Shown here in pieces: positions 1 to 11,320 of a stretch of DNA of 64,000 nt. Under the pieces are notes generated by a model. The model made no database searches. It was not told the DNA's origin and worked only from the letters and a program-made list of their open reading frames with translations. Both the position numbers and the translations under genes were made by a program. The first letter of the stretch is position 1, and the number at the start of each line of letters is the position of its first letter. Origin of the DNA: Fennellomyces sp. T-0311 (lineage: Eukaryota; Mucoromycota; Mucoromycetes; Mucorales; Lichtheimiaceae); the NCBI GenBank assembly GCA_025266875.1, contig JALLLT010000002.1, positions 1,178,001 to 1,242,000 of the forward strand. Reading direction: 5' to 3'.

Positions 1-307
1 GCAACATTTGCACACATTAGAGAAAAAAAGAAATATACGGGTTTATAAACACAATGCTACTGTTTTGTAAATGTCACGTTGGATAAAACGTTGTGTTGGT
101 GATCATGACACTTATTCATTGATTAAATTTTTATTGGTGTGCGAAAAGTCAAGGAAGAATGGCTTTTTCACAATAACTACTTTGAATGACGTTTTACTGA
201 GATTGTATAGCTGTTGCCAGTAGGGTATCCACGTCGCAACGGACCCGCATCAACTAAATTATATTAGCTCTCTCCGCCACCATATAACAGGTGTCCACAG
301 CTTGACC
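1..307. other. Left-edge intergenic sequence
   Basis: I see no coding exon here. The stretch is AT-rich and ends in the presumed promoter and 5' leader of the TIM21-like gene that starts at 308. An upstream gene could lie outside the window. Confidence 0.5.
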
Positions 308-1213
308 ATGAACCGATTGTTACGGTATACAGCGGATTCCTCTCCTTATCCATTGACCAGTATACTAACAACGGCAAAAGCCAAGTACCAGTTACGTCGC
401 GTCCTTTGATTGCTCGACCACCATTGCGTCCAGCCGCTCAACAACCCTGTCGCTTATACGCGACCAACAAACAATCACCGCGATCATCGTTAATCACCAA
501 AAAGACAGCCAAAGAATGGAAAGATTTATCAACGCCACAGAAAGGTTTTGAATTGGCAAAGAAAAAAGTTGCAGAGAAACTCATTTTTTGTCGATTAAAA
601 AGTGGTTGCTGCATCCAAGGTTACGGTCGACTTGGGTGTCATTCTCACGGGTCTTGCAGTTACTTCTGCGTTGCTTTACTTTGTTGGTTCTGAGCTTTTT
701 GGTTCGGACAGTACAACAGCTATTTTTAACGATGCTGTCGATCGTATTCGCGATCATCCAGAGGTATATATATATAAGAGAGAGGAAACAAATGTTTTGA
801 CGCGTAAAAAAAAAGTTGTCCGGGTTGCTAGGTAGTCCAATTAAAGGTCATGGTGAACCAAGCAGAAACAGAATGAAGCGAAACCGACGTATCCATCATC
901 AAATTGTTGAGGATGGTCAAGGTAACCCTCATTTGTTTATGCGTTTCTACGTTGAAGGCCCCGAAAATCAAGGAACCGCAATGCTGGTAAGTTTTTCTCA
1001 TCACAGATCTGCAAGTCTTTTGTTACTCAAACTTCTTTTGTGTTATAGGAAATGATCAAGGTATTTTTTTTTCTTTTGGCTTAAATATAATCAGGTCACT
1101 AACCAATGGTACAGGACGAGAAAGGCAGCTGGCAGTACAAGCAATTGTTCTGTGACGTTCCTGGTCAAGGGCTTCCTTCGCATCGTTACTACATCGAAGA
1201 CCACAGAGGCTAG
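308..1213 (+). CDS. TIM21: Tim21, mitochondrial inner-membrane translocase subunit
   Basis: Tim21 is a single-pass subunit of the TIM23 presequence translocase that contacts TOM and respiratory complexes. My model has six exons: 308-324, 381-544, 603-763, 816-986, 1050-1061 and 1115-1213 (207 aa). All introns are GT-AG, 52 to 63 bases; the first carries a TACTAAC-like branch site. The start is the ATG at 308 because it gives an arginine-rich presequence with an RLYAT cleavage-like site. A membrane segment (LGVILTGLAVTSALLYFVG) is followed by the family signatures LLGSPIKGHGEPSRNR, RFYVEGPENQGTAM and a DVPG motif near the C terminus. The fifth exon is only 12 bases. It faces the septin gene tail to tail. 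Family assignment is firm; the first exon is inferred from splice phase. Confidence 0.88.
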
Positions 1214-1419
1214 ATCATGCAAATAAAAGAAAGCGTTGTGGATAAGAATGTAAAGTATAATAATGTATGTAGTTTGTCACCAAAAAGTTAAAAAGTATTA
1301 TCATGGCAAAGGAAGAAAAACAAAGAAAGAGTGAACTCCTAAAATGTTTATATCTACTGTATATCACACTGCAGGAGCAGCAAGCGGGGCGTTACAGGAA
1401 GACGAACAGGGGACGGCCC

Positions 1420-2968
1420 TTATTTGTTGAACGTAAAGCCTCTCTTTTTGGCGGATTTCTCGGGCGTGATAGGTCGACCGGACTCGAGACGGCGTCTCTT
1501 CTCCTCCAGATCCAACCGCTGCTTTTCGAGTGCCTCCTTCATTTGTTTGTGGCGGGCGTACAGCTGCATGAACGAAATGCGTGAGTATGGATATCATGCA
1601 AATAGCCAATCCCCAGTTCTTACCTCTTCCTCCGAATGCTTCAGCTTTTGTTCCTTTTCCTGTACCTTGGCTTGGAATACAGCAAGCATCTCGGCCTCCA
1701 TCTTGGCGAGCTTTTGCTCGTGAGCAATACGCTCCTCCTCCATCTTCTGTACAGGGTTGACTTCCTTGAAGACTGTAGGGTCCTGCTGGATACCCATGGC
1801 AGTCAACTTTTCGGTACGGTAGTTTTCGTACAGAACGTCGTTGGTATATTCCTTGAGCTCTTCCATGTGCGTGCGGATCAACATTTGTCGCAACTTGACA
1901 AAATCGCAGTGCTCTTCGTTGTCAACTTCGATAACACCCCATGGGTACTTTCGGCCACGGACGCGCTTGCCTCCAACCTCGAATTCCTTGTCAGAACCAA
2001 CAACGGCAAAGGGGATCTTGGACATGATCTCGCGGTTCTCTGCGATCGTTTCCTGATCATCGTACTCGTAAGCAGGAGCCTGGTAGATCTGGATCTTGTG
2101 GTAATTGATGTCAGCCAAGATGCGCTGCTTGAATGCGTACACTTCTTCCTCGGTAAGAGTATCAGCCTTCGCAATGACAGGGATAAGGTTGACACGGGTA
2201 TGAAGACGACGCATGAATTCAATGTCAAGAGGCTTCAACGCGTGACCGGTAGGAGCGATAAAGTAAAGACAAGCGTGGATGCGGTTATCCACCATGCGAC
2301 GACGGTTGACACGGTTCTCTTGCTCCAGATACGCGTCGAAACGAGACTCAATATCGTCCAAAATAGGCTTCCAGCTGAAAAAAAAAGAGCCATGTTACTA
2401 CGACGACAATCACCAAGGATATCTGTCATGCTACCTTTGTTCGTTGTTAACGAAATCACCAAAGCCGGGAGAGTCGACAACGGTCAAGCGCAGCTTCACA
2501 CCGTTCTCCTCAATATCGGCAGTGATGGATTGGATCTCGACGGTCTGGGGGGCTTCATGAGTAGGTTCGACGTTCTCCTTTGGTGGGTAAAGGCCCGTGT
2601 TGAAAAGCGTGTTGACCAGCGTTGATTTACCCAGTCCAGATTCGCCTAATGAAATATTTGATGAGTATATATTGCCTTTTGTCTGTGCGATATAAGTCAG
2701 GGGAAACTAAAACATACCAACAACCATGCAGGTAAACTGGAAGCCTTTCTTCACCGACTTGCGGTGAACTTGATTGGGAAGGTTGGCAAAACCAACATAG
2801 CCTGCAAGCTTCTTGCGGACGACAGTAATCTAAAGTAGGGGCCATTTAGAATCAAAAGAGGAACTATGCCACCAGAGATGATACTTTACACCAGATGACG
2901 GGCCGTTTGCTTGATCCGCTATTGAATTTGTTGAAGTGTGTCAAATTTCCAGTTGCAATGGAGAGCAT
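1420..2968 (-). CDS. CDC3: Septin, Cdc3/AspB class
   Basis: Septins are GTP-binding proteins that form filaments and rings at septa and hyphal branch sites. Five exons: 2885-2968, 2718-2829, 2435-2645, 1624-2374, 1420-1563 (433 aa). The P-loop GESGLGKST (about residues 66-74), the G3-like DSPGF (about 123-127) and the G4 AKAD (about 204-207) are all present, so GTP binding should be intact. [20 protein letters not shown] before the P-loop is typical of the Cdc3 group. The C-terminal part from about residue 340 is charged and heptad-like, ending in a septin coiled coil and a basic tail. I chose the ATG at 2968 because it is in frame and phase 0. A further upstream ATG at 3010 followed by GTAAGT could mark an alternative leader exon. 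Paralogue class is inferred from motifs only. Confidence 0.9.
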
Positions 2969-4722
2969 GATGGCGCAATAAAAACTGAAAAAACAAAACT
3001 TACTGGACATTGTTTGCGGGAAATTATACTTTGATGATAATAAAGAAGGAGGGGAAAAGAAGAAAAAGGCAGAGAACTGATTAAAACTCTAGTGAGGAAG
3101 GGGAAGGAGGGGCCTGCTAGTGCGGGTTTTTTTTGCAGGGTCACAAAAAAAAAGAAGAGTATAAGGTAAAGAAAAGGGGGTAAGGTGCCCGCGCGCGTAC
3201 TCGCTAGTGTTGCCCATGAGCCAGAGCACGATGGAATTGGCGATGAATGGAATTGTTGTGTAACCACCAAAATAGTAAATCTGTTTAAATGAAGCGACCA
3301 CGTTGTTTTTGCCTTGGGGCTGATGCCACCGCCAACTTGCAGGATCAGCTGCAAACTAATGTTTACGGGTCAAAGCCCATATCGTTTTTTTGTTTAGCAG
3401 CGTTAATGGTTAAAGCACTTACTAACAAATGTCGAGAATCGGACTACAGGTATCCAAGAAAGATAAACCGAAGGCGCTTCGAACTCACTGGACTGCCTGC
3501 TTTATGCATCCGCTCTTTCTCTCTTCCAATTCTCGTCGTTCCCTCGCTTATCGAATCGCTCTATTGTATAAGATTTTTGATTCTGCTCAACGAACATTGA
3601 ATGTTACTGCATTTAAACTTTTTTGCCCGGGACCCAGATATCGTGATTGTCCAGCAATCTCGTTCATGAAGCGCACGCAAGAAGAGCCTGTGACGTCCGT
3701 CAAAGTCATACGTAGTAACCAAGTCCTTTATACCACTTTGACCCAACTATTTTAAGACCGTGCCAGACAACTGTTCGTAAAGTATCTGATATTCCACGGA
3801 CTGCAAGCTCGTCCAGAACCTAATTGGTAATTTGTTCCTGTGTTACATATCTGTCGATCACATTCTGACAGCTCTTTCTACCGCTGTCTACCACCACGCA
3901 GCCGTTGCTACATATTAGAAGCAGTACTTATCAGCGATGCGCTTATAAGAAATAATAGAGACGAATTTTGTTCCTATCAGAAAAAATATCTCGTCATCCA
4001 ACTCTATGAGGTGCAACGAGCTCTATGTACACCACCTGAGCTATCAAGCCAATCTTGTGGTAAGTCATGAGAAAGCGAGTCGACCGTTAAAGTTACAACT
4101 GCTGATTTGAGATACCTACGTGGAGGTCATTATGCTGCAACAGCACCCGGGTATATATGACTTTGCATTATATCAATTAACATATGCACTGGCTGTGCAG
4201 TAAGTCGACAAGGATGATTGCATGATGCCGAAAAAACTTGCATTAACTCGGCTTGGGTGATGTAACTTATAATCAAAGGGATTTGACCAGATGTTATCAA
4301 TACGGGTAAACGTGCTCTTTAGATACAACGAAGGGTTTCTTATAATTTATATGGTGCAAGAAAAGTAGGGTTCGTAAAAAAAAGTGACATCCTGCTAATA
4401 CAATTGGATCATGCTTCACCTTTTTAAATCTACACTTCCTTTAAAATACTATTCATAGGATACATGTATGTTTGGGGTGCCGAAAAAGCAGGATATTTCT
4501 TCGGAGACAAAAAAAGTGCATCGTCAGAGTGTTATTGTTGATTCGAGATATAACGGTGATGGTCGGCTAGTCACCACCTGTTGTGGTCTCACGGAATAGA
4601 CGCCATTCACTATTGTAGGGCAGGATACATTAGCATGGGTGTACCAAGAATGATCTCCATGTGGTGAACACCGGCTTTCTGCAATAAAAGCTCGATATAT
4701 AAGCTTTTTTTTCACATCAATT
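2969..4722. other. Intergenic, no supported gene
   Basis: About 1.75 kb. It holds the septin promoter side (pyrimidine-rich runs near 3000-3180) and only short ORFs without recognisable motifs or consistent splice sites. The ORFs at 3289-3600 and 3429-3755 overlap in different frames and look like chance. Confidence 0.5.
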
Positions 4723-5364
4723 TTAATCAAAATGAATACCTTTTCGCGTAGAAAAAAAAGCTTCTTGAACTCGAGATGAAATCCAGCGTAACATGGCACC
4801 AAATTTATTTTGTCGACCAGGAGGATCACTATTATTTGCACGATGCATCGAGGAGTTACAGGAGGAAGGTTCTTTTTTATCAGGAGCCAAGGACATGCAA
4901 TAGAATGGCTCGTCCAAAGTATGTGTCACTGATAGACAGCTATCGTAGGGATCCAAAAGTCTTCGATGTATTTCCTCCCGATGGCGTTTTTCCTCATCCT
5001 GTTGTCTCTTTATGAAACGTTGCTGCGCCTGCACTTGTTTGCGTTTGTCCGGAGATGGTCGCCGTTTATGATTTTGTTTCTTCTTTCTGGGCAACATTTC
5101 ACGGAGTGATGGCATACGTATTGGTTTTAACTGTGGTGGTTCTGGTAGTCGAAGTATTTTTACTGATACTCGTTTCGTAACATCATCTGTCTCGGTAATA
5201 ATCAATGATTCATGGGCAAATACGCATTCTGTTCGTGTAGGTACTGATATCGATCCCGGTGTCGACGTTGGGTATTTGAATGGTTTTTTGCTAATTCCTT
5301 TAAGCAGCATGATAAGAAGAAAAGCTAAAGGAAAAAGGAAAATAAAGAGAAAAACAAGAAGCAT
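4723..5364 (-). CDS. Hypothetical single-pass membrane protein with basic tail
   Basis: I do not recognise this protein. From the ATG at 5364 it would have 213 aa. The first 20 or so residues are a strongly hydrophobic helix (MLLVFLFIFLFPLAFLLIML) like a signal anchor. The middle is rich in lysine, arginine, glutamine and glutamate (around residues 90-150: PRKKKQNHKRRPSPDKRK and similar), and may be helical or bind nucleic acid. The open frame continues upstream of the ATG to near 5466 without another ATG, so an upstream exon may supply the real start. It is divergent from the 101-aa gene at 5627, about 260 bases away. No family match is claimed; it could be a lineage-specific protein. Confidence 0.4.
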   Translation of the reverse strand: MLLVFLFIFLFPLAFLLIMLLKGISKKPFKYPTSTPGSISVPTRTECVFAHESLIITETDDVTKRVSVKILRLPEPPQLKPIRMPSLREMLPRKKKQNHKRRPSPDKRKQVQAQQRFIKRQQDEEKRHREEIHRRLLDPYDSCLSVTHTLDEPFYCMSLAPDKKEPSSCNSSMHRANNSDPPGRQNKFGAMLRWISSRVQEAFFSTRKGIHFD

Positions 5365-5626
5365 ATATCTATAAATATGCCCTCTTCTCTCTACACATAT
5401 TGCTAATACAACACAAAGAAACTGTACTAGTGACAATGAAACGAACACGTCGGTGCTCCGATTCAACGTTCAAATTGAGGGTGCCGCATGTCACTCTACA
5501 GATGGTATAAACCCGTCTCTTTTTTTTATCTTCTTCCCTCCTTTTTTTTTACTTCCATATTTTTTTTTACTCTTTTACTTGCATACTGTTGTTTTTGCGC
5601 ACAAACCTCTTGTTGCCCCATTCCCA

Positions 5627-6075
5627 ATGCCCTATAACCAAAAGCCATCCTTTTATGATTCATTGCCTACTCTGGATTCGTGGTACAATCGACACGCAAT
5701 CGCTTCTCCTACTATCAACCATTTTCATAATGCCGACCCCATCATCACTCGATCAAATGATAATCGTCCCAGAAAACATCGGCATCACGTCGTGACATTC
5801 TCGGCCGAACCCCCTTCTGTTCATTATGTGAACTATTCACATCAAGAAGATAGTCGATTACGACGGATCAATAGTGGTAAGGGCCTATTTAGGCAATAAC
5901 CTGACTCTTTGTCCTACCATACACGTTGCACTAACCATCTGCACGCACGCACGCACATTCACTCTCTCTATATTTACATCAACCCCTTATTTTCCATACC
6001 CCCTTGCCAACTCTCTCAGTGAAATCGATCATGAAAAACTTAATAGCCAAGCATACACGCCGAAGCATTTCTTGA
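5627..6075 (+). CDS. Hypothetical 101-aa protein
   Basis: A two-exon model, 5627-5876 and 6020-6075, joins cleanly: the donor GTAAGG at 5877 and the acceptor CTCTCTCAG ending at 6019 restore the frame to a stop at 6073. The product is rich in histidine, asparagine and tyrosine at the N terminus and basic at the C terminus (AKHTRRSIS). A central RHHVVTFS is reminiscent of an RVxF-type protein-phosphatase-1 docking site, but this is only a resemblance. The 143-base intron is longer than its neighbours. No family is recognised. It converges on the 117-aa gene that ends at 6184. Coding status rests on splice coherence only. Confidence 0.4.
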
Positions 6076-6183
6076 TATGCTATCGAGAAACAGAAAAAAA
6101 ACTTGTAATATAGTGAAATAACTGTACACACACCTTTTATGGGATATCTTTTTAATTGCTTGGCCTTTTTTTCCTTGCGTCCC

Positions 6184-6644
6184 TTACACCTTGTCTCCTT
6201 GCTTGTTAAACCTCAACAACTATAATAGAGAACTATTCAACATATTACTTCCTTTTCGTTCATGATTTGTATTACCTTTTTTCGCATTTTTCGTTCCTTG
6301 TCTGTTGCTTTCAACCGATGTGCTTGAAGAATCCGAATGTTGCGTTCCAAATTATCCTGTATTGCTTCCTGTTCCTCGTATAGCAACTCTAATCATATTG
6401 TTCAGTTTACCTTGTCAAGTTGTCCTTATTTTTTGTTACCTAATGGGTTTCGTTTCTTTTCAAGTTGAGCAAGTGCTGCTTTGGCTTTTTGGTTTCGTCC
6501 GTATTTGATCTCATACTTGATCTTTTTGATCCCTTTCTTTGTGTCTGGCAATCGTATCGTCTTTTCAGGCTCCTCTTTTCGTTTTACAGTTTTATTGTTT
6601 TTCAAAATGAGATCGAGCGTCTGTTTGGCAAGGCGATTTGACAT
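6184..6644 (-). CDS. Hypothetical 117-aa basic helical protein
   Basis: Three exons, 6440-6644, 6276-6388 and 6184-6219, join in one frame across GT-AG introns of 51 and 56 bases. The product is lysine-rich and predicted helical by eye, with segments such as KKGIKKIKYEIKYGR, LEKKRNPLELLYEEQ and NIRILQAHRLKATDKERK. This composition fits small nucleolar or ribosome-assembly factors, but I do not recognise a named family. The start is the ATG at 6644 (MSNRLAKQTL). An in-frame ATG at 6755 would add 37 residues, but that stretch contains acceptor-like CAG sites and looks non-coding. The clean double splice makes it likely to be a real gene. Confidence 0.6.
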
Positions 6645-9600
6645 TTCGGATTCGTTGTCAGAAAAAGTATATGTAGCACTGAAACCTGAGCACCTGAAAA
6701 TAGTGGCTTCGCCATGCAAACTAAAATGGAAATTACCATGGTTGCCTGGCAACATTTTTTAAACTTCTTCTAAGAATATGTCCATGGTCTTTTTGTTTAT
6801 GTAAAAAAAGAACAAGAATATGTAAAGTCATATTGAAGTCGACCTCAATTTAAAAATGAGCATAGGGCGACGATGAGCCATTGATACAGCAGTCGTGGAG
6901 AAAGAAAGACGAAACGACTAAAAATACCGCAAAAAGGGACCAAATACACTAGTTTTTTTATTTATTATTTAATTGTTTCTGCCCATACACTGGGGACCAT
7001 CATGAGTAGTAAGACGGTTTATTTCAAAACTTTTATTTCTAGGAGGTCGCACTTTGGCTGTTTAGTGTACCCTTCACTAGGGACCAAATTACTCTTTTAA
7101 TACAAACAATTCTACTTTTACTAATGAGCAGCTTATCCGTTTAATGAGAACAACGTGCATAGTCAGCTCATTTACTTAAAATCCACGGCTAAATTGATTT
7201 CTATAGGCAATTCAGGAAACCTGTGTAAAGAATCATGTGCGCTGGACCATTATCAACATGCCGAGTGCCGAACACTTTTAGTGTTTTGGGTGGGAGCACC
7301 GTCATGCAAACCTACAGTATTTACGCTCGAAGCCTGATCAACTCGGAGCACCCTTAAGCACTTCTGTAATCCTTTATAGCTATATTCAGATAGATTTAGT
7401 ATATATGAAGATAAGTGAAGTGAATCAACGGTACAAAGAATGAACAGAGACTTATAAAAGTATCTTTGAAGTTTCGGATATGCTTTTTATTGAATGCAAC
7501 GCTCCATGCTTTTATATCTTTTGTGTATTGAATCAGCGATGGCAGTTTAGATAGTGTTTCGTCTTCAGAATTGCCTGGATGGATGGAGGACGTGTAAGAT
7601 CCTTTCCTTTGTTCTGATCATGCGGATCTGAGGATGTCTTTGACATCTGCCATGCAGTGTAATGACCGCATTGCTATATTAGAGTCAATTCCGTGTCCTG
7701 TTAAGTTTATCCCATCCGTTCATATGGTGTAATTCTTAATCCGTGTAGACAAGTTACTATATAAGTACACTTCGTGATGATGTTGAACCGATATGTGTTA
7801 TCCGATAGGAATTATCTTCTATTATTATCATCCGTGGTTGTTTCACCACAATAAGCACAGTAAGAAATAATGCACGTACAGATAGCCAAAGAGGCAGTTT
7901 ATATTGACCATTACAAAATCTTTCTTAAAACCTTGTAGCTATTATTTCTACAGTAATATTTTACTTTTTACTACAATCTTCGATTAAGCTTTCAAGACCA
8001 TGCTCGAAATTTTTAGTCCGTGCGGTCGCAGCACATTGCAGAGGTTACACTTTTTTTCAAAACAGATACGTCGGTTGAAGCGGGCATGCCGACTTTTGAG
8101 AATGAGGGTCAGTTTTGACAGAGACACAATTTTCAGGCACTTTCTTAACTTTCACTGGGTATTGGAAATTCGATGTGTACCGTCCCATTTCTACCTAAAA
8201 AACCTCCAAGTACTCATTCAAGGCAGAAAATATGCATGCCTTGATAGGATTAATTGAAGATTGCCAATGGACAATCCAATGACCTTGACGGAGAATACGC
8301 GAGCAAGGGCGAAAATGGAACCGAAAGCTCTATGGTTGATCTGCTCAACGTGATCATGAAGGAGGAAATCTTAACAGTATGCTATACTGTTTTTTTCGAT
8401 ATATCCAGGCCTCGAATGCTCAATCAACAAAAAACATCGGCTTTTATATCGACTGACACTTACAAAAAGTAGTGCACGTCTGACTATCTTCGCTGTGGCA
8501 TAAAAATTGATTGTTTATATTGGTCATATGCATAGACCATTATCTGCCACTCTATTTCTGAAGGAGAGCAGTACGTATAGTGAGCCGGAAGTGCAGTGGT
8601 TTGGTCTTGAAAAATCTGCGGAATCTTGTACTTGACGAGCAGATGGATCCCACCGCAAAATTCGATATGCGTAGTGCTTGGTGAAAATTCCAGTTCCTGT
8701 TCAAATCCAGTATTGACGATTGCTATTTACTGTATCTCTCTACTGGCATCCGCAAGATGGAACAGGGAAGATCATAGAATTCATCAATGATACCACTAAG
8801 GAGGTATGGTTATAAGTTAACTGATATTCTTATCAATTGGTGGGTTATATAGAAGTGTAGTAAGGTTCACTTTTAACATGTTTTTTATTATTATTATTGT
8901 AATGAGCGGCTTAAACAAGTTACCACAGTTCACTCTGCGCAGACAGTGTCATTGGGGAGGCCGAACTGCAGGGAGCATATATCGACTCTGCATTTTTCAC
9001 ACCTTGAACAAAACACTTCTGGTGGTATTTATAATAATTTGCAGTACAAAGCATAATACAACAACGCAAGAGGAGAAGCTCACAACGATGCGAGGATTTG
9101 GAAAATGTGTTGCTGAGATGGAAGTCGGCCAAATACGAACGGACCATCGTTGTTCCTTAGATGACTCAGCGATACATAGCACGATGAAGAGATGAGGGCT
9201 AAGGAATGTGTAGATAACCCATAGGAATAATACACGTTTAGACTTGGGGCCGGTATTTATGCTACAGTGTTTATTTATTTGGAATAGGCTTTCGAATATT
9301 ATCTATCTTTCGTTATAGAAAAGGTAACCAAACGGCTTATGCTGTAAGTGACATCAATCGTTCTGGACCAATTTTCATTGATTTGGATCAAATATACACG
9401 AATTATCGATACCTTTCCTTATGTCGTCATAAATCTTATTTTATTATTCGCCTCGATCGATCTATTTTTTTTTTCAAAGCGGCTCCCTTCCTAGGTGAAT
9501 TATTCATGCAACAGCATGAAAAGCGGAGCTGATTTGACATAAAATTTATATTTTCGAGCGACATGAAGTATCGCTTAGCAAGTTATCTTTGGTTGTTGGG

Positions 9601-9789
9601 AATAATCCAATAAAGATGTAAATCATGCATAGGATGGGAATGGTTCAAGGAATTTGAACAGAGAACTTGAGTTTCACAATCCGGGGTTTGAAAGCTTTCC
9701 AGAATTATGCAGGTTTCATAGTGTTTGGATCACAAACTCTTCCAAGCAATTTTTTTTGGATTGCCCTCTTTTTTTCTTTCAAACACCTA
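6645..9789. other. Gene-poor AT-rich interval
   Basis: About 3.1 kb without a supported gene. Short ORFs at 8000-8257, 8254-8472 and 8878-9195 have no recognisable domains, and I could not join them by splicing. They may be relics of a decayed gene. The last few hundred bases, with T-runs around 9460-9480 and 9750-9780, are the likely upstream region of the arrestin-like gene. Confidence 0.45.
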
Positions 9790-11085
9790 ATGCCTGGTCT
9801 CACCCACAAATCTGATGTGGCTCTGAAACTTAACATCGATCCATCGTTTACAGGGATCTTGCGAGGCGTAGACAATGGCGTTGCTGAGCGAACCTATTTG
9901 AAAGGAACGCTAATTGTATGCGTCTACAAAGCAATCAAGGTTCGAAAACTATCGATATGCTTCGAAGGAAGGTGCAAGGTAACGATCAGTACATCGAATG
10001 GCACATTGGCGTCAGCGCCCGAAGGTGTGGAATGCCGCAACTTGATTACGAAAAAGACTCGATTTATTTCATCCGAACAGCAATTGAAAGTACTTGACAA
10101 GGGCGACTATTCGTACACATTCGAATACGAATTGCCGCCACAACTGCCAGCATCATTTATGGGGAAACGGGGATTGATCCAGTATCGATTGCGAGCGTCG
10201 TTGCATCGTTCGGTGTTTACAAACAACGTTTATGCGTATCGTGACATTACGATTCGACGCAGTTTGATGTACGACGCTATACCATTGGATTTGACAGAAA
10301 CCATCGTCGGTCGAGATTATCCCGAAAAAATCGAGTATAGCGCATGTGCACCTTCGGTGGTTTATCGCGAAGGTGGATTGGTACCACTCAATTTGAACGT
10401 GCGGCTCTTGTCGGATGAACATGAAAACACGATACGGGCCATTACATGCGCACTGCGTGAGCGTATCATTTATCAAACGACCGGACAACAGTCATTGACG
10501 TGCAAGTCCATATCGCAGACGGACGAGTCGTTTCCATTGGGTTGGAGTACGTTTTATCCTTCCGAAGAAGAACACTTCAATCCGAGGGAGAAGCACGAGT
10601 ATAATGCTCAATTTCGATTATGTCCCCGCGTACATCCGGATATCAAGACTCGGTTAGTGCGTGTATCGCATGCGTTGATCATCAATATCAAGGTTACCGA
10701 GCAACAAGAGAATTCGAGTGGAGACGAAAATGACGGTGGAGGCAGCACGCCGTCGCTAAGTCGTTCGTCGTCGGCTTCATCGCTGTCGTCTATATTCTCA
10801 CTGGGTCGGCAACAGGCCAGCAATACGGAAGAACTGGTCAAGGATGCGCTGTTGACGCTGAGCAGCGGTGGTGCCAAGCGACACCATCATCATCATCATC
10901 CCCAGCGAACATCCGATAGCAACGTATATATATGTTCCCTGGAGGTGCCTTTGGTTGTCACCTCGCGACAGCACTCGTGGGAAGGTGCAATGCCACACCC
11001 ACCGGCCTACGAGAATGCTGAAATGCCACCGACGTATCGGCAGAGCATCGAACACCTCCCGCCCGCCCCAACGTATCGACATTGA
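9790..11085 (+). CDS. Arrestin-related trafficking adaptor
   Basis: Fungal alpha-arrestins recruit the Rsp5/NEDD4 ubiquitin ligase to membrane transporters and send them to endocytosis. This single-exon gene encodes 431 aa from the ATG at 9790; the open frame upstream has no ATG. The N-terminal arrestin fold (LKLNIDPSFTGILRGVDNGV, then IRKLSICFEG-like strands) is followed by the arrestin C domain, which begins near YSACAPSVVYREGG and runs to ALIINIKV. A serine-rich linker and a run of six histidines come next. The last 30 residues hold two ligase-binding motifs, PPAY (404-407) and PPTY (413-416), plus PAPTY at the end. The subfamily and cargo cannot be told from sequence. Regulation could involve phosphorylation of the serine-rich linker (inference). 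Confidence 0.85.
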   Translation: MPGLTHKSDVALKLNIDPSFTGILRGVDNGVAERTYLKGTLIVCVYKAIKVRKLSICFEGRCKVTISTSNGTLASAPEGVECRNLITKKTRFISSEQQLKVLDKGDYSYTFEYELPPQLPASFMGKRGLIQYRLRASLHRSVFTNNVYAYRDITIRRSLMYDAIPLDLTETIVGRDYPEKIEYSACAPSVVYREGGLVPLNLNVRLLSDEHENTIRAITCALRERIIYQTTGQQSLTCKSISQTDESFPLGWSTFYPSEEEHFNPREKHEYNAQFRLCPRVHPDIKTRLVRVSHALIINIKVTEQQENSSGDENDGGGSTPSLSRSSSASSLSSIFSLGRQQASNTEELVKDALLTLSSGGAKRHHHHHHPQRTSDSNVYICSLEVPLVVTSRQHSWEGAMPHPPAYENAEMPPTYRQSIEHLPPAPTYRH

Positions 11086-11147
11086 GTGCAGCTCATTCCC
11101 CTTTGTTGTTATTGTGTAAATACATTGCCCCGTTCTGCTTTATTGTT

Positions 11148-11156
11148 TATATAAAA
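11148..11156 (+). promoter_or_regulatory. TATA-like element upstream of SGT1
   Basis: TATATAAAA about 165 bases before the SGT1 start codon, the only such match in the 230-base gap after the arrestin gene. Function is inferred from position and consensus. Confidence 0.4.
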
Positions 11157-11320
11157 GGAAGCTCTGCTTTGGGATAATCAAATACGAACAATGGGAAATC
11201 AGGCGCAGCATGCACCACGGATCTGCGTGGAACCTGACGGAACTCGAAGCTTTTTATACTCTGCCCACCTCTCGCTCTCCTCTCTTTTTTTTTTCTTTCC
11301 ACTTTTCCACGAGTGAAGCA

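Noticed and set aside
1636..2625. Long plus-strand ORF of 329 codons
   Set aside because: It is the antisense shadow of the septin gene, whose minus-strand exons carry the GTPase motifs.
3004..3010. ATGTCCA followed by GTAAGT as first exon of the septin gene
   Set aside because: No acceptor at usable distance keeps the frame into the conserved part, while the ATG at 2968 does. It stays a possible alternative leader.
9667..9789. 41 extra N-terminal codons on the arrestin-like protein
   Set aside because: The open frame there begins at TTG, has no ATG and encodes phenylalanine-rich sequence unlike arrestins. The ATG at 9790 is preferred.
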